A stretch of 14,327 bases of DNA from Pelomicrobium sp036803785 (GTDB taxonomy: Bacteria > Pseudomonadota > Gammaproteobacteria > Burkholderiales > UBA6910), in contig NZ_DAIRTR010000079.1 of NCBI RefSeq assembly GCF_036803785.1, forward strand, positions 1 to 14,327, given 5' to 3'. A model generated the notes under the pieces. It was not told where the DNA came from. It did no database searches and worked only from the letters and a program-made list of their open reading frames with translations. Shown one piece after another: positions 1 through 6,774 of the stretch. Positions within the stretch are counted from its first letter, which is position 1, and each line of letters starts with the position of its first letter. A program made the position numbers and the translations under genes.

Positions 1-248
1 GTTTTAAGGCGCGCCCGAGACGCTTCCGTGGTCGTGCTCGCCAAGCCCATGGACCCGCGCTTTGCCCTCTTCCCTCCCCCTCCCAGCGGGAGAAGGCAGC
101 GGGAAGAGCGGTGAATGATCGGCTCACCGTTCACCGCAGGTTTGAATGGCCTCCAGAGCGGCGAGGCGTAACGACTGGCGACCCAGCTCCAAGCTTGACC
201 CAAAGGAGCCGCCTCATCAAGCGTAAGCTCTGAAAATTAAGTTAATTT
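1..248. other. Region downstream of glmS, no supported gene
   Basis: This stretch lies between the window edge and the hairpin after glmS. Plus-strand frame 1 is open from the edge to a TGA at 112-114 and could be the last 37 codons of a gene entering from the left, but the peptide shows no family I recognise. It is low-complexity and Pro/Arg-rich at its end, so I do not call it. Beyond that I see only an imperfect hairpin at 67-108 and a short inverted repeat (GCTTGA / TCAAGC near 192-220). No tRNA, promoter or insertion sequence end is evident. Confidence 0.5.
67..108. repeat. Intergenic inverted repeat
   Basis: CTCTTCCC at 67-74 pairs with GGGAAGAG at 101-108 (8 bp). Nested inside is CTCCC (80-84) with GGGAG (88-92) around a 3-base loop. 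Pyrimidine-rich/purine-rich hairpins of this kind often occur as dispersed intergenic repeats in high-GC proteobacteria. Whether other copies exist in this genome cannot be seen from one window. It lacks a T tract, so I do not call it a terminator. Confidence 0.35.
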
Positions 249-255
249 TTGTGGA

Positions 256-286
256 GCGGCGGACCGGCGGGCAGGCTTTCCGCCGC
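256..286 (-). terminator. Hairpin after glmS, possible terminator
   Basis: GCGGCGGA (256-263) and TCCGCCGC (279-286) form a perfect 8-bp GC-rich stem with a 15-base loop, starting 3 bases beyond the glmS stop codon. On the transcribed minus strand the following bases are AT-rich but begin with an A run, not the T tract expected of a classic intrinsic terminator; T runs come only some 10-20 bases later. Position and stem strength favour an end-of-operon role, either a weak terminator or an RNA 3'-end stabiliser. Confidence 0.45.
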
Positions 287-288
287 AT

Positions 289-2118
289 TCATTCGACGGT
301 CACCGACTTGGCCAGATTGCGCGGCTTGTCCACGTCGGTGCCTTTCTGCAGCGCCACGTGGTAGGCGAGTAGCTGGAGCGGGACGACGTGCAGGATCGGG
401 CTCAGCAACCCCGCATGGTCGGTCATCTGGATGATGTGCACACCTTCGCTTTCCTGGATCTGGCTGTCGGCGTCGGCGAAGACGTACAGCTCCCCGCCCC
501 GGGCCCGCACCTCCTGGAGGTTGGACTTGAGCTTCTCCAGCAGGAGATCATTGGGCGCCACCGCCACCACTGGCATGTTCCGGTCCACCAGGGCGAGCGG
601 CCCGTGCTTGAGCTCGCCCGCGGGATAGGCCTCGGCGTGGATGTAGGAGATCTCCTTGAGCTTGAGCGCCCCCTCCATGGCGATGGGATAGTGGATGCCA
701 CGGCCGAGGAACAGGGCATGCTCCTTTTCCGCGAATCGCTGGGACCAGGCGACGATCCTGGACTCCAGGTCCAGGATCCGGGTCAGGGCCGACGGTAGGT
801 GCCGCAGCGCCGCAATGTGCCGCTTTTCTTCCTCGGGGGTGAGCCGGCCGCGGAGTTTTGCCAGCACCAGGGTGAGCAAAAACAGGGCGGCCAACTGGGT
901 CGTGAAGGCCTTGGTGGAGGCCACGCCGATCTCGGGACCCGCCCGGGTGAGGAAGCGCAGGTCTGCCTGGCGAATGAGGGCGCTCTCCGGCACGTTGCAG
1001 ATGGCCAGGGTGTACCGGTGTCCCAACGCCTTGGCGTGCGCGAGGGCGGCCAGCGTGTCGGCCGTCTCTCCCGACTGGGAGATCGCCACCACCAGGGCGT
1101 CGGGGTTGGGGACGCTCTCCCGGTAGCGGTATTCGCTGGCGATTTCCGGGTGACAGGGGATGCGGGCGACCCGCTCGATCCAGTAGCGGGCCACCAGGCC
1201 GGCGTGGAAGCTGGTGCCGCAGGCAACGATGGTGACGGCGTTCACCCGTGCCAACACTTCCTGGGCGTCCACACCGAAGAGCTGGGGCGAGAGGGAAGAG
1301 GCGCCGGTCACCATCTCCAGGGTCGCCGCCACCGCCCCTGGCTGCTCGAAGATCTCCTTCTGCATGAAATGCCGGTAATGCCCCAGCTCTACCGCATCGG
1401 CGGTCAGCTGGGACAGGTGCACGCTGCGCTCCACCGCGTTGCCCGCCGCATCCACGATCCGGTAGCGGTCGAGCGCCAGTTCGGCCACGTCCCCTTCTTC
1501 CAGGTAGATCATGCGCTGGGTTACCTGGAGCAGGGCGGAGGCGTCGGAGGCCGCGAAGTTTTCCCCGTCGCCCAGGCCCAACAGAAGCGGCGCCCCCATG
1601 CGCGCCACCACCAGCCGCTCGGGCTCCTGGGCCGAGAGGACGGCGATGGCGTAGGCGCCATGAAGCTCGGCCACTGCCCGACGGGTGGCGACGAATAGGC
1701 CCTCGCCCTGGCGCAGATAATGTTCGATGAGGTGGGCGATGACCTCGGTGTCGGTGTCGGAGGCAAAGGCGTAGCCGGCCTCGGTCAGTCGCCGGCGGAT
1801 GGTTTCGTGATTCTCGATGATGCCGTTGTGCACCACCGCCAGGCCGCTGCCGCTCACGTGGGGGTGGGCGTTGCGCTCGGTGGGGGCGCCGTGAGTCGCC
1901 CAGCGGGTGTGGGCGATACCCAGGCGGCCGTTCAGGCCCTCTTGCTCCGCTCGCCGGGCGAGCTCCGCCACCCGGCCCACGCTCCGCAGCCGCTTGAGCC
2001 CCCCGTCGATGACGGCGAGTCCCGCCGAGTCATAGCCGCGGTATTCCAGGCGGCGCAAGCCTTCCAGCAGGATGGGCACGACGTTGCGTTGCGCCACGGC
2101 GCCGACGATTCCGCACAT
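289..2118 (-). CDS. glmS: Glutamine--fructose-6-phosphate aminotransferase (isomerizing) GlmS
   Basis: GlmS converts fructose-6-phosphate and glutamine to glucosamine-6-phosphate and glutamate, the first committed step to UDP-GlcNAc, in the cytoplasm. The 609 codons match the E. coli enzyme in length. The protein opens with MCGIVGAV, so the N-terminal nucleophile Cys2 of the class II glutaminase domain (about residues 2-240) is present, followed by the EYRGYDSAG motif. Two SIS sugar-isomerase domains follow, with VACGTSFHAG and SQSGETADT in the first. The C-terminus DKPRNLAKSVTVE carries the lysine that forms the Schiff base with the sugar. The gene lies 53 bp after glmU, which acts two steps later in the same pathway, so the two are probably co-transcribed. 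No strong Shine-Dalgarno sequence precedes the ATG. I see no glmS ribozyme core in the short leader, as expected for a proteobacterium. Confidence 0.97.
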   Translation of the reverse strand: MCGIVGAVAQRNVVPILLEGLRRLEYRGYDSAGLAVIDGGLKRLRSVGRVAELARRAEQEGLNGRLGIAHTRWATHGAPTERNAHPHVSGSGLAVVHNGIIENHETIRRRLTEAGYAFASDTDTEVIAHLIEHYLRQGEGLFVATRRAVAELHGAYAIAVLSAQEPERLVVARMGAPLLLGLGDGENFAASDASALLQVTQRMIYLEEGDVAELALDRYRIVDAAGNAVERSVHLSQLTADAVELGHYRHFMQKEIFEQPGAVAATLEMVTGASSLSPQLFGVDAQEVLARVNAVTIVACGTSFHAGLVARYWIERVARIPCHPEIASEYRYRESVPNPDALVVAISQSGETADTLAALAHAKALGHRYTLAICNVPESALIRQADLRFLTRAGPEIGVASTKAFTTQLAALFLLTLVLAKLRGRLTPEEEKRHIAALRHLPSALTRILDLESRIVAWSQRFAEKEHALFLGRGIHYPIAMEGALKLKEISYIHAEAYPAGELKHGPLALVDRNMPVVAVAPNDLLLEKLKSNLQEVRARGGELYVFADADSQIQESEGVHIIQMTDHAGLLSPILHVVPLQLLAYHVALQKGTDVDKPRNLAKSVTVE

Positions 2119-2171
2119 GTCAGGAAAAGCTCAAAGAAGTAAACTCCCGGGGCCCCGCTTTCCTCCCGGCC

Positions 2172-3545
2172 TCACTTGTCCCGCTTCTTCACCGGCCGTT
2201 TCCAGTTCTCTACCGTCACCTGGGGTGCCCGGGAGAGGGTGAGCTTGCCGGCCGGGGCGTCCCGGGTAAGGGTGGTGCCAGCCCCCAGGGTCGCCCCCTT
2301 GCCCACCTTGACCGGAGCGACCAGCTGGGTATCGGAGCCGATGAAGGCGTCGTCCTCGATTACTGTACGGTGCTTCTGCGCCCCGTCGTAGTTGCAGGTA
2401 ATGGTGCCAGCGCCGATGTTCACGTCGCGGCCCACGGTGGCATCGCCCACGTAAGCCAGGTGATTGGCTTTGCTCGCTCGGCCGATCTCGCTATTCTTGA
2501 CCTCGACGAAATTGCCGATGTGCACCTCCTCGGCCAGGCGCGCCCCCGGACGCAGTCGGGCGTAGGGACCGATGCGGCAGTCATTGCCCACTTCCGCCTC
2601 CTCGATCAACGTGTAGGGCAGAATCTCCACTCCCGCGCCGATGCGGGCGTCCCGCAGGATGGCGTAGGGCCCCACCCGGGTGTGATCCCCGAGCACAACA
2701 TTGCCCTCGAACACGCAGCCCACGTCGATCACCACCTCGCGCCCGCAGATGAGCTCGCCGCGGACATCGATGCGCTCGGGGTCCAACAAGGTCACCCCTT
2801 GCGCCATCAGGCGCTCCGCCTGCCGTCGCTGGTAGCAGCGCTCAAGAGTCGCGAGATCGCGCTTGCTGTTGACCCCAAGGACTTCGTCCACCGTCCCGGG
2901 CTGCACGGTAGCGACCGGGAAGCCTTCCTCCACCGCCATTTTCACCACGTCGGTGAGATAGTACTCGCCCTGGGCGTTGTCGGTGCCGAGTCGCGCGAGC
3001 CACTGGGCGAGCCTGCGGGCGGGGGCCGCCAGGATGCCGGTGTTGATCTCCCGGATCGAGCGCTCCCGGGCCGAGGCGTCCTTGTGCTCCACGATGCGCA
3101 CCACCCGCCCGGCGCTGTCGCGCACGATGCGCCCGTATCCGGTCGGGTCGTCCACTTCGGCCGTGAGCAGCGTCAGCCGCTCGTCGGCCCGCCCCTCCAG
3201 CATGCGCCGCAGGGTCGCCTCCCCGATGAGGGGCACGTCCCCGTAGAGCACCAGGATCACCCCTGCGGGATGCAAGCGGGGCAGGGCGATCGCCAAGGCA
3301 TGGCCGGTGCCGAGCTGGGGCTCCTGGCGCACGAAAAGCGCGCCGCAGCCAGCGAACGCCTCGGGCACCTGCTCCCCTCCGTGGCCATAGACCACGCAGA
3401 GGGTCCGGGGCTCGAGCCGCCGGGCAGTCTCCATCACGTGGGCAAGCAGCGGTCGGCCCGCCAGGGGATGAAGCACCTTGGGCAGGCGGGAATGCATGCG
3501 GGTCCCCTTGCCGGCGGCGAGGATGGCGATGTCCAGGACAGTCAT
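2172..3545 (-). CDS. glmU: Bifunctional UDP-GlcNAc pyrophosphorylase / glucosamine-1-phosphate acetyltransferase GlmU
   Basis: GlmU acetylates glucosamine-1-phosphate and couples the product to UTP, giving UDP-GlcNAc for peptidoglycan and LPS. The chosen ATG gives 457 aa (E. coli 456). The reading frame stays open 38 codons further upstream, but that part runs into the hairpin after atpC and resembles no family sequence, whereas MTVLDIAILAAGKGTRM is the normal N-terminus. The uridyltransferase domain (about 1-230) has the LAAGKGTRM nucleotide loop, QLGTGHA (78-84) and YGDVPL (101-106). The C-terminal left-handed beta-helix has hexapeptide repeats, NFVEVKN (345-351), and His362, equivalent to the catalytic His363 of E. 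coli. The Shine-Dalgarno signal is poor. The gene begins 132 bp after atpC, beyond a hairpin, so it may be transcribed by read-through from atp or from a promoter of its own; a TATACT at 3617-3622 is the only hint of one and has no matching -35. Confidence 0.97.
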   Translation of the reverse strand: MTVLDIAILAAGKGTRMHSRLPKVLHPLAGRPLLAHVMETARRLEPRTLCVVYGHGGEQVPEAFAGCGALFVRQEPQLGTGHALAIALPRLHPAGVILVLYGDVPLIGEATLRRMLEGRADERLTLLTAEVDDPTGYGRIVRDSAGRVVRIVEHKDASARERSIREINTGILAAPARRLAQWLARLGTDNAQGEYYLTDVVKMAVEEGFPVATVQPGTVDEVLGVNSKRDLATLERCYQRRQAERLMAQGVTLLDPERIDVRGELICGREVVIDVGCVFEGNVVLGDHTRVGPYAILRDARIGAGVEILPYTLIEEAEVGNDCRIGPYARLRPGARLAEEVHIGNFVEVKNSEIGRASKANHLAYVGDATVGRDVNIGAGTITCNYDGAQKHRTVIEDDAFIGSDTQLVAPVKVGKGATLGAGTTLTRDAPAGKLTLSRAPQVTVENWKRPVKKRDK

Positions 3546-3628
3546 GGAGAAAACTTGAGCAAAAACGATGCCTGCCAATCTTGGCGGCTCGGCTGCGAGC
3601 CCGAAACACGTGAGGCAGTATAAATGAC

Positions 3629-3653
3629 GAAGGCAGCCCGCAGGCTGCCCTTC
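3629..3653 (-). terminator. Hairpin terminator after atpC
   Basis: GGCAGCC (3632-3638) pairs perfectly with GGCTGCC (3643-3649) around a 4-base loop, and GAA/TTC extends the stem across one bulged base. On the minus strand it lies 24 bases beyond the atpC stop and is followed by a moderately T-rich TTCGTCATTTAT, so it fits a weak intrinsic terminator separating atp from glmU. Partial read-through is plausible because the T tract is interrupted. Confidence 0.55.
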
Positions 3654-3677
3654 GAACACGGAAGCACGCGGGGCGTC

Positions 3678-4106
3678 TTACCCTTTGCGCGCCTTGCGCA
3701 GTTTCTGGATCGCCGCGAGTTGGGCGGCAGCCTCGGCCAGCTCCGCCTGGGCCTTGGCGATCTCCAGCTTGGAGGTCTTGTTTTGCAGCGCCTCCTCCGC
3801 CGCTCGCTTCGCTTCCAGCGCCTTGGCCTCGTCCAGGTCGGCGGCGCGTACCGCCGTGTCCGCCAACACGGTCACCCCGCTTGGCTGGACCTCCAGAATG
3901 CCGCCCGAGACGACCACCAGTTCCTCCTCGTCCTTGAGCGGCACTTTGATGCGCAGCGCCCCCGGCTTGATGCGGGTGAGGAGCGGCGTATGGCGCGGGT
4001 AGATGCCAAGTTCCCCCATTTCCCCCGGCGCCACCAGAAACTCGGCCGGCCCGGAGTAGATGGATTCCTCCGCGCTCACCACTTCCACATGCATGGTGGT
4101 TCCCAT
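3678..4106 (-). CDS. atpC: F1Fo ATP synthase subunit epsilon (AtpC)
   Basis: Epsilon is the small central-stalk subunit that, with gamma, couples c-ring rotation to the beta subunits and can inhibit ATP hydrolysis. The 142 residues fit the family (139 in E. coli). The N-terminal beta-sandwich starts MHVEVVSAEESIYSG and contains the signature GELGIYPRHTPLLT (about 31-44). The C-terminal third is Ala/Glu/Lys-rich and should form the two-helix regulatory hairpin. The ATG at 4106 is preceded by a strong GGAGG five bases away, which itself directly follows the atpD stop codon; only 10 bp separate the two genes, so translation is probably coupled. It is the last gene of the atp operon, ahead of the hairpin at 3629-3653. 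Confidence 0.97.
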   Translation of the reverse strand: MGTTMHVEVVSAEESIYSGPAEFLVAPGEMGELGIYPRHTPLLTRIKPGALRIKVPLKDEEELVVVSGGILEVQPSGVTVLADTAVRAADLDEAKALEAKRAAEEALQNKTSKLEIAKAQAELAEAAAQLAAIQKLRKARKG

Positions 4107-4116
4107 GGGGGCCTCC

Positions 4117-5496
4117 TTACTGGAGCGTCTTCGCTTTCTCGAACGCTTCGTCGATGGTGCCCACCATGTAGAACGCCTGCTCCGGCAGATGGTCGCACTC
4201 GCCGTTGACGATCATCTTGAAGCCGCGGATGGTTTCCTTGAGGGGCACGTACTTGCCGGGACTGCCGGTAAAGACTTCGGCGACGAAGAAGGGCTGGGAG
4301 AGGAAGCGCTGGATCTTACGGGCCCGGGCCACCACCAGCTTGTCCTCAGGGGAGAGCTCGTCCATGCCCAGGATGGCGATGATGTCACGCAGCTCCTTGT
4401 AGCGCTGCAGGGTCGCCTGCACGGCGCGGGTGGTGTTGTAGTGCTCTTCGCCGATCACGTTGGGGTCCACCTGGCGCGAGGTGGAATCCAGGGGGTCGAC
4501 GGCGGGGTAGATCCCCAAGGCGGCGATGTCGCGAGAGAGCACCACGGTGGCGTCCAGGTGGCCGAAGGTGGTGGCGGGGGACGGGTCGGTCAGGTCGTCC
4601 GCCGGCACGTATACGGCTTGGATCGAGGTAATGGAGCCGGTTTTGGTGGAGGTGATGCGCTCCTGAAGCCTGCCCATCTCCTCGGCGAGCGTCGGCTGAT
4701 AGCCCACGGCGGAAGGCATACGGCCGAGCAACGCCGACACTTCCGTTCCGGCGAGCGTATAGCGGTAGATGTTGTCGATGAACAGCAGCACATCCCGGCC
4801 CTCGTCACGGAAATACTCCGCGATGGTGAGGCCCGTCAGCGCCACCCGCAGCCGGTTGCCGGGAGGCTCGTTCATCTGGCCGTAGACCAGGGCCACCTTA
4901 TCCAGCACCTGGGATTCCTTCATTTCGTGGTAGAAGTCGTTGCCCTCCCGGGTGCGCTCGCCGACGCCCGCGAACACCGAGTAGCCGGAGTGCTCGATGG
5001 CGATGTTGCGAATGAGCTCCATCATGTTGACCGTCTTGCCCACGCCGGCGCCGCCGAACAGCCCGATCTTGCCCCCCTTGGCGAAGGGGCAGATCAGGTC
5101 GATCACCTTGATGCCGGTCTCGAGCAGCTCCTGGGAAGGGGAGAGCTCCTCGAAGCTGGGTGCCTTGCGATGGATGGGCATGGTCTTGTCGGCGCCGATG
5201 GGACCCGCCTCGTCGATCGGGCGACCCAATACGTCCATGATGCGCCCCAGGGTCTTGGGCCCGACCGGCACCGAGATGGGGGCGCCAGTGTTTTTCACCT
5301 TCATGCCGCGGCGCAGGCCGTCGGAGGAACCGAGGGCGATGGTGCGCACCACTCCGTCGCCCAATTGCTGCTGCACCTCCAGGGTCAGCCCGATCTCGTC
5401 CATGGTAAGGGCGTCATAGACGCGGGGCATGTGCTCGCGGTCGAACTGGACGTCCACCACCGCGCCGATGCACTGGACAATCGTTCCTTCAGTCAT
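4117..5496 (-). CDS. atpD: F1Fo ATP synthase subunit beta (AtpD)
   Basis: Beta is the catalytic subunit of F1, where ADP and phosphate are joined. It has 459 residues (E. coli 460). The Walker A loop GGAGVGKT is at 148-155 with Lys154, and GER at 179-181 includes the catalytic glutamate Glu180. The Walker B strand LLFIDN ends at Asp240, followed by IYRYTLAGTEVSALLGRMPS, almost the same as in E. coli. The catch loop that contacts epsilon and gamma reads DELSPED (378-384) where E. coli has DELSEED. The ATG is preceded by a purine-rich AAGGA-type ribosome binding site, so translation starts independently. The upstream gap to atpG is unusually long and contains the 96-bp repeat array and the N run. 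The start codon and binding site lie outside the repeats, so the protein should be intact. Confidence 0.98.
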   Translation of the reverse strand: MTEGTIVQCIGAVVDVQFDREHMPRVYDALTMDEIGLTLEVQQQLGDGVVRTIALGSSDGLRRGMKVKNTGAPISVPVGPKTLGRIMDVLGRPIDEAGPIGADKTMPIHRKAPSFEELSPSQELLETGIKVIDLICPFAKGGKIGLFGGAGVGKTVNMMELIRNIAIEHSGYSVFAGVGERTREGNDFYHEMKESQVLDKVALVYGQMNEPPGNRLRVALTGLTIAEYFRDEGRDVLLFIDNIYRYTLAGTEVSALLGRMPSAVGYQPTLAEEMGRLQERITSTKTGSITSIQAVYVPADDLTDPSPATTFGHLDATVVLSRDIAALGIYPAVDPLDSTSRQVDPNVIGEEHYNTTRAVQATLQRYKELRDIIAILGMDELSPEDKLVVARARKIQRFLSQPFFVAEVFTGSPGKYVPLKETIRGFKMIVNGECDHLPEQAFYMVGTIDEAFEKAKTLQ

Positions 5497-5540
5497 GGTT
5501 CCTTCTTCCTTCCGATTACGAAATCGCCACCGGGCGCCGG

Positions 5541-5875
5541 CAGCCTCGCCTGGTCACAACGGTTCTGCGCTCACGCGATCGCAGCCGCGCTGTCTGCGAT
5601 CTGGTCTCGTCGTAACGTTCGCCTNNNNNNNNNNNNNNNNNNNNNNNNNNNNNNNNNNNNNNNNNNNNNNNNNNNNNNNNNNNNNNNNNNNNNNNNNNNN
5701 NNNNNNNNNNNNNNNNNNNNNNNNCGTTAGCCTCGCCCGATCGCCAACACGCACCTCTCTCACGCGATCGCAGCCGCGCTGTCTGCGATCTGGTCTCGTC
5801 GTAACGTTCGCCTGCGCTCACGTTAGCCTCGCCCGATCGCCAACACGCACCTCTCTCACGCGATCGCAGCCGCGC
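5541..5875 (-). repeat. 96-bp tandem repeat array between atpG and atpD
   Basis: One complete unit spans 5725-5820. A second begins at 5821 and is identical for 55 bp (to 5875), then runs into unique atpG sequence, so the last atpG codons and its TGA are part of the repeat. Left of the N run, 5571-5624 is identical over 54 bp to 5760-5813. Further left, about 5541-5570 resembles a shortened, decayed unit, sharing AGCCTCGCC, TGGTC and TGCGCTCACG in the same order. Within a unit, GATCGCAG and CTGCGATC form an 8-bp stem with a 9-base loop, and TAACGT and ACGTTA flank a 12-base loop. Seven GATC sites fall in the roughly 211 bp of known repeat sequence. The unit length is exactly 32 codons. It does not look like CRISPR: there are no short repeats with variable spacers. 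No transposase or target duplication is seen. True copy number is unknown because of the gap. Confidence 0.88.
5625..5724. other. Assembly gap (100 N)
   Basis: Exactly 100 undetermined bases, the usual placeholder for a gap of unknown length. It falls inside the tandem array: the left contig ends 7 bases short of a unit boundary and the right contig starts exactly on one, judged from the intact junction at 5814-5821. The real gap therefore most likely holds 7 bp plus a whole number of 96-bp units. The repeat is the likely reason the assembly broke here. Confidence 0.95.
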
Positions 5876-6749
5876 CGCTTACGATCTCCGAGATCTCTTT
5901 GGTGATGGCCGCCTGACGGGTCTTGTTGTAGATCAGCGTCAGCTCGTCGATCAGGTTGCCCGCGTTGTCGGAGGCAGCCTTCATGGCCACCATGCGGGCA
6001 CTCTGCTCTGAGGCCATATTCTCCACCACGTATTGGTACACCTGGGCTTCCGTCGCTCGGGTGAACACGGCGTCTAACAGGGGTTTGGCCTCGGGCTCGT
6101 ACAGGTAGTCCCACAGGCCGGTGCCCGCCAGTCCGGTGATCGGCTTGCCCTCGTAGTCCGTGAGCTGCTGGGGAATGGGCAGCATCTGGGCCTGCATCGG
6201 CTCCTGGCGCATGGTGTTGACGAAGCGGTTGTAGAAGGCGTACAGCTCGTCGATCCGGCCCTCGCTGTAGCTATCGAGCAGCACTTTGACCGGCCCGATC
6301 AGCTTCTCCAGGTGGGGCGTGTCGCCCAGGTTGGTGACGTGGGAGACGATGTTGGCGCCCATGCGTTGCATGAAGCCGAAGCCTTTGTTGCCGATGGCGC
6401 ACACGTCGATTTCGATCCCGCGCGCTTGCCACTCTTTCATCTGGTTGACTGCCAGGCGCAGCACGTTGGTGTTTAGGCCGCCGCACAGCCCCTTGTCCGA
6501 GGTCACCACGATGATGCCCACGCGCCGCACCTGCTCCCGTTTGACGAGAAACGGGTGTTTGTACTCGGTATGGGCCCGGGCGAGGTGCATCATCACCCGC
6601 GCGATGTTGAGGGCGTAGGGGCGCGAGGCGCGCATGCGCTCCTGGGCCTTGCGCATCTTGGAGGCGGCCACCATCTCCATCGCCTTGGTGATCTTCTGCG
6701 TGTTCCTGATGCTTTTGATCTTGTTGCGTATCTCGCGGCTTCCGGCCAT
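5856..6749 (-). CDS. atpG: F1Fo ATP synthase subunit gamma (AtpG)
   Basis: Gamma is the rotating central shaft of F1. The chosen ATG gives 297 aa, slightly longer than E. coli (287). The frame is open 30 codons upstream, but MAGSREIRNKIKSIRNTQKI is the conserved N-terminal helix and a GAGGA ribosome binding site lies 10 bases before it. The Rossmann-like middle contains TSDKGLCGGLN (about 88-98), a family signature. The C-terminal helix, with MASEQSARMVAMKAASDNA and EISEIVSGAAA, sits in the alpha3beta3 cavity. The gene starts 25 bp after atpA. Its last codons (Gly-Ala-Ala-Ala-Ile-Ala-stop) lie within the 96-bp repeat; E. coli ends Gly-Ala-Ala-Ala-Val, so only the extreme tip differs and function should be kept. 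Confidence 0.97.
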   Translation of the reverse strand: MAGSREIRNKIKSIRNTQKITKAMEMVAASKMRKAQERMRASRPYALNIARVMMHLARAHTEYKHPFLVKREQVRRVGIIVVTSDKGLCGGLNTNVLRLAVNQMKEWQARGIEIDVCAIGNKGFGFMQRMGANIVSHVTNLGDTPHLEKLIGPVKVLLDSYSEGRIDELYAFYNRFVNTMRQEPMQAQMLPIPQQLTDYEGKPITGLAGTGLWDYLYEPEAKPLLDAVFTRATEAQVYQYVVENMASEQSARMVAMKAASDNAGNLIDELTLIYNKTRQAAITKEISEIVSGAAAIA

Positions 6750-6774
6750 GGCGCGATCTTCCTCGAGCAGCTCT

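Noticed and set aside
1..114. 3' end of a plus-strand gene entering from the left edge
   Set aside because: Only 37 open codons, low-complexity and Pro/Arg-rich at the end, overlapping a hairpin; no recognisable family.
2119..2171. glmS ribozyme or riboswitch upstream of glmS
   Set aside because: The leader is only 53 bp, too short for the ribozyme core, and this element is known from Gram-positive lineages, not proteobacteria.
3604..3620. CACGTG-centred near-palindrome between atpC and glmU considered as a parS site
   Set aside because: Only about 10 of 16 positions match the parS consensus and the right half-site is wrong. Other CACGTG cores (near 354, 1855, 3436, 12520, 12783) fit no better, so no parS is called in the window.
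3617..3645. TATACT as a -10 box of a glmU promoter
   Set aside because: No -35 element resembling TTGACA is found at 16-18 bp spacing, since that stretch is the terminator hairpin, and there is no extended -10 motif. It is mentioned under glmU only.
3546..3659. 38-codon N-terminal extension of GlmU
   Set aside because: The extension is encoded across the hairpin after atpC, has no homology to GlmU N-termini, and the conserved protein begins at the ATG at 3545.
5541..5875. CRISPR array between atpG and atpD
   Set aside because: The whole 96-bp unit repeats with no variable spacers, no repeat of 25-40 bp separated by unique sequence, and no cas genes nearby.
5725..5875. Insertion sequence or MITE inserted after atpG
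   Set aside because: No transposase, no terminal inverted repeats bounding the array and no target-site duplication; head-to-tail tandem structure is not typical of single insertions.
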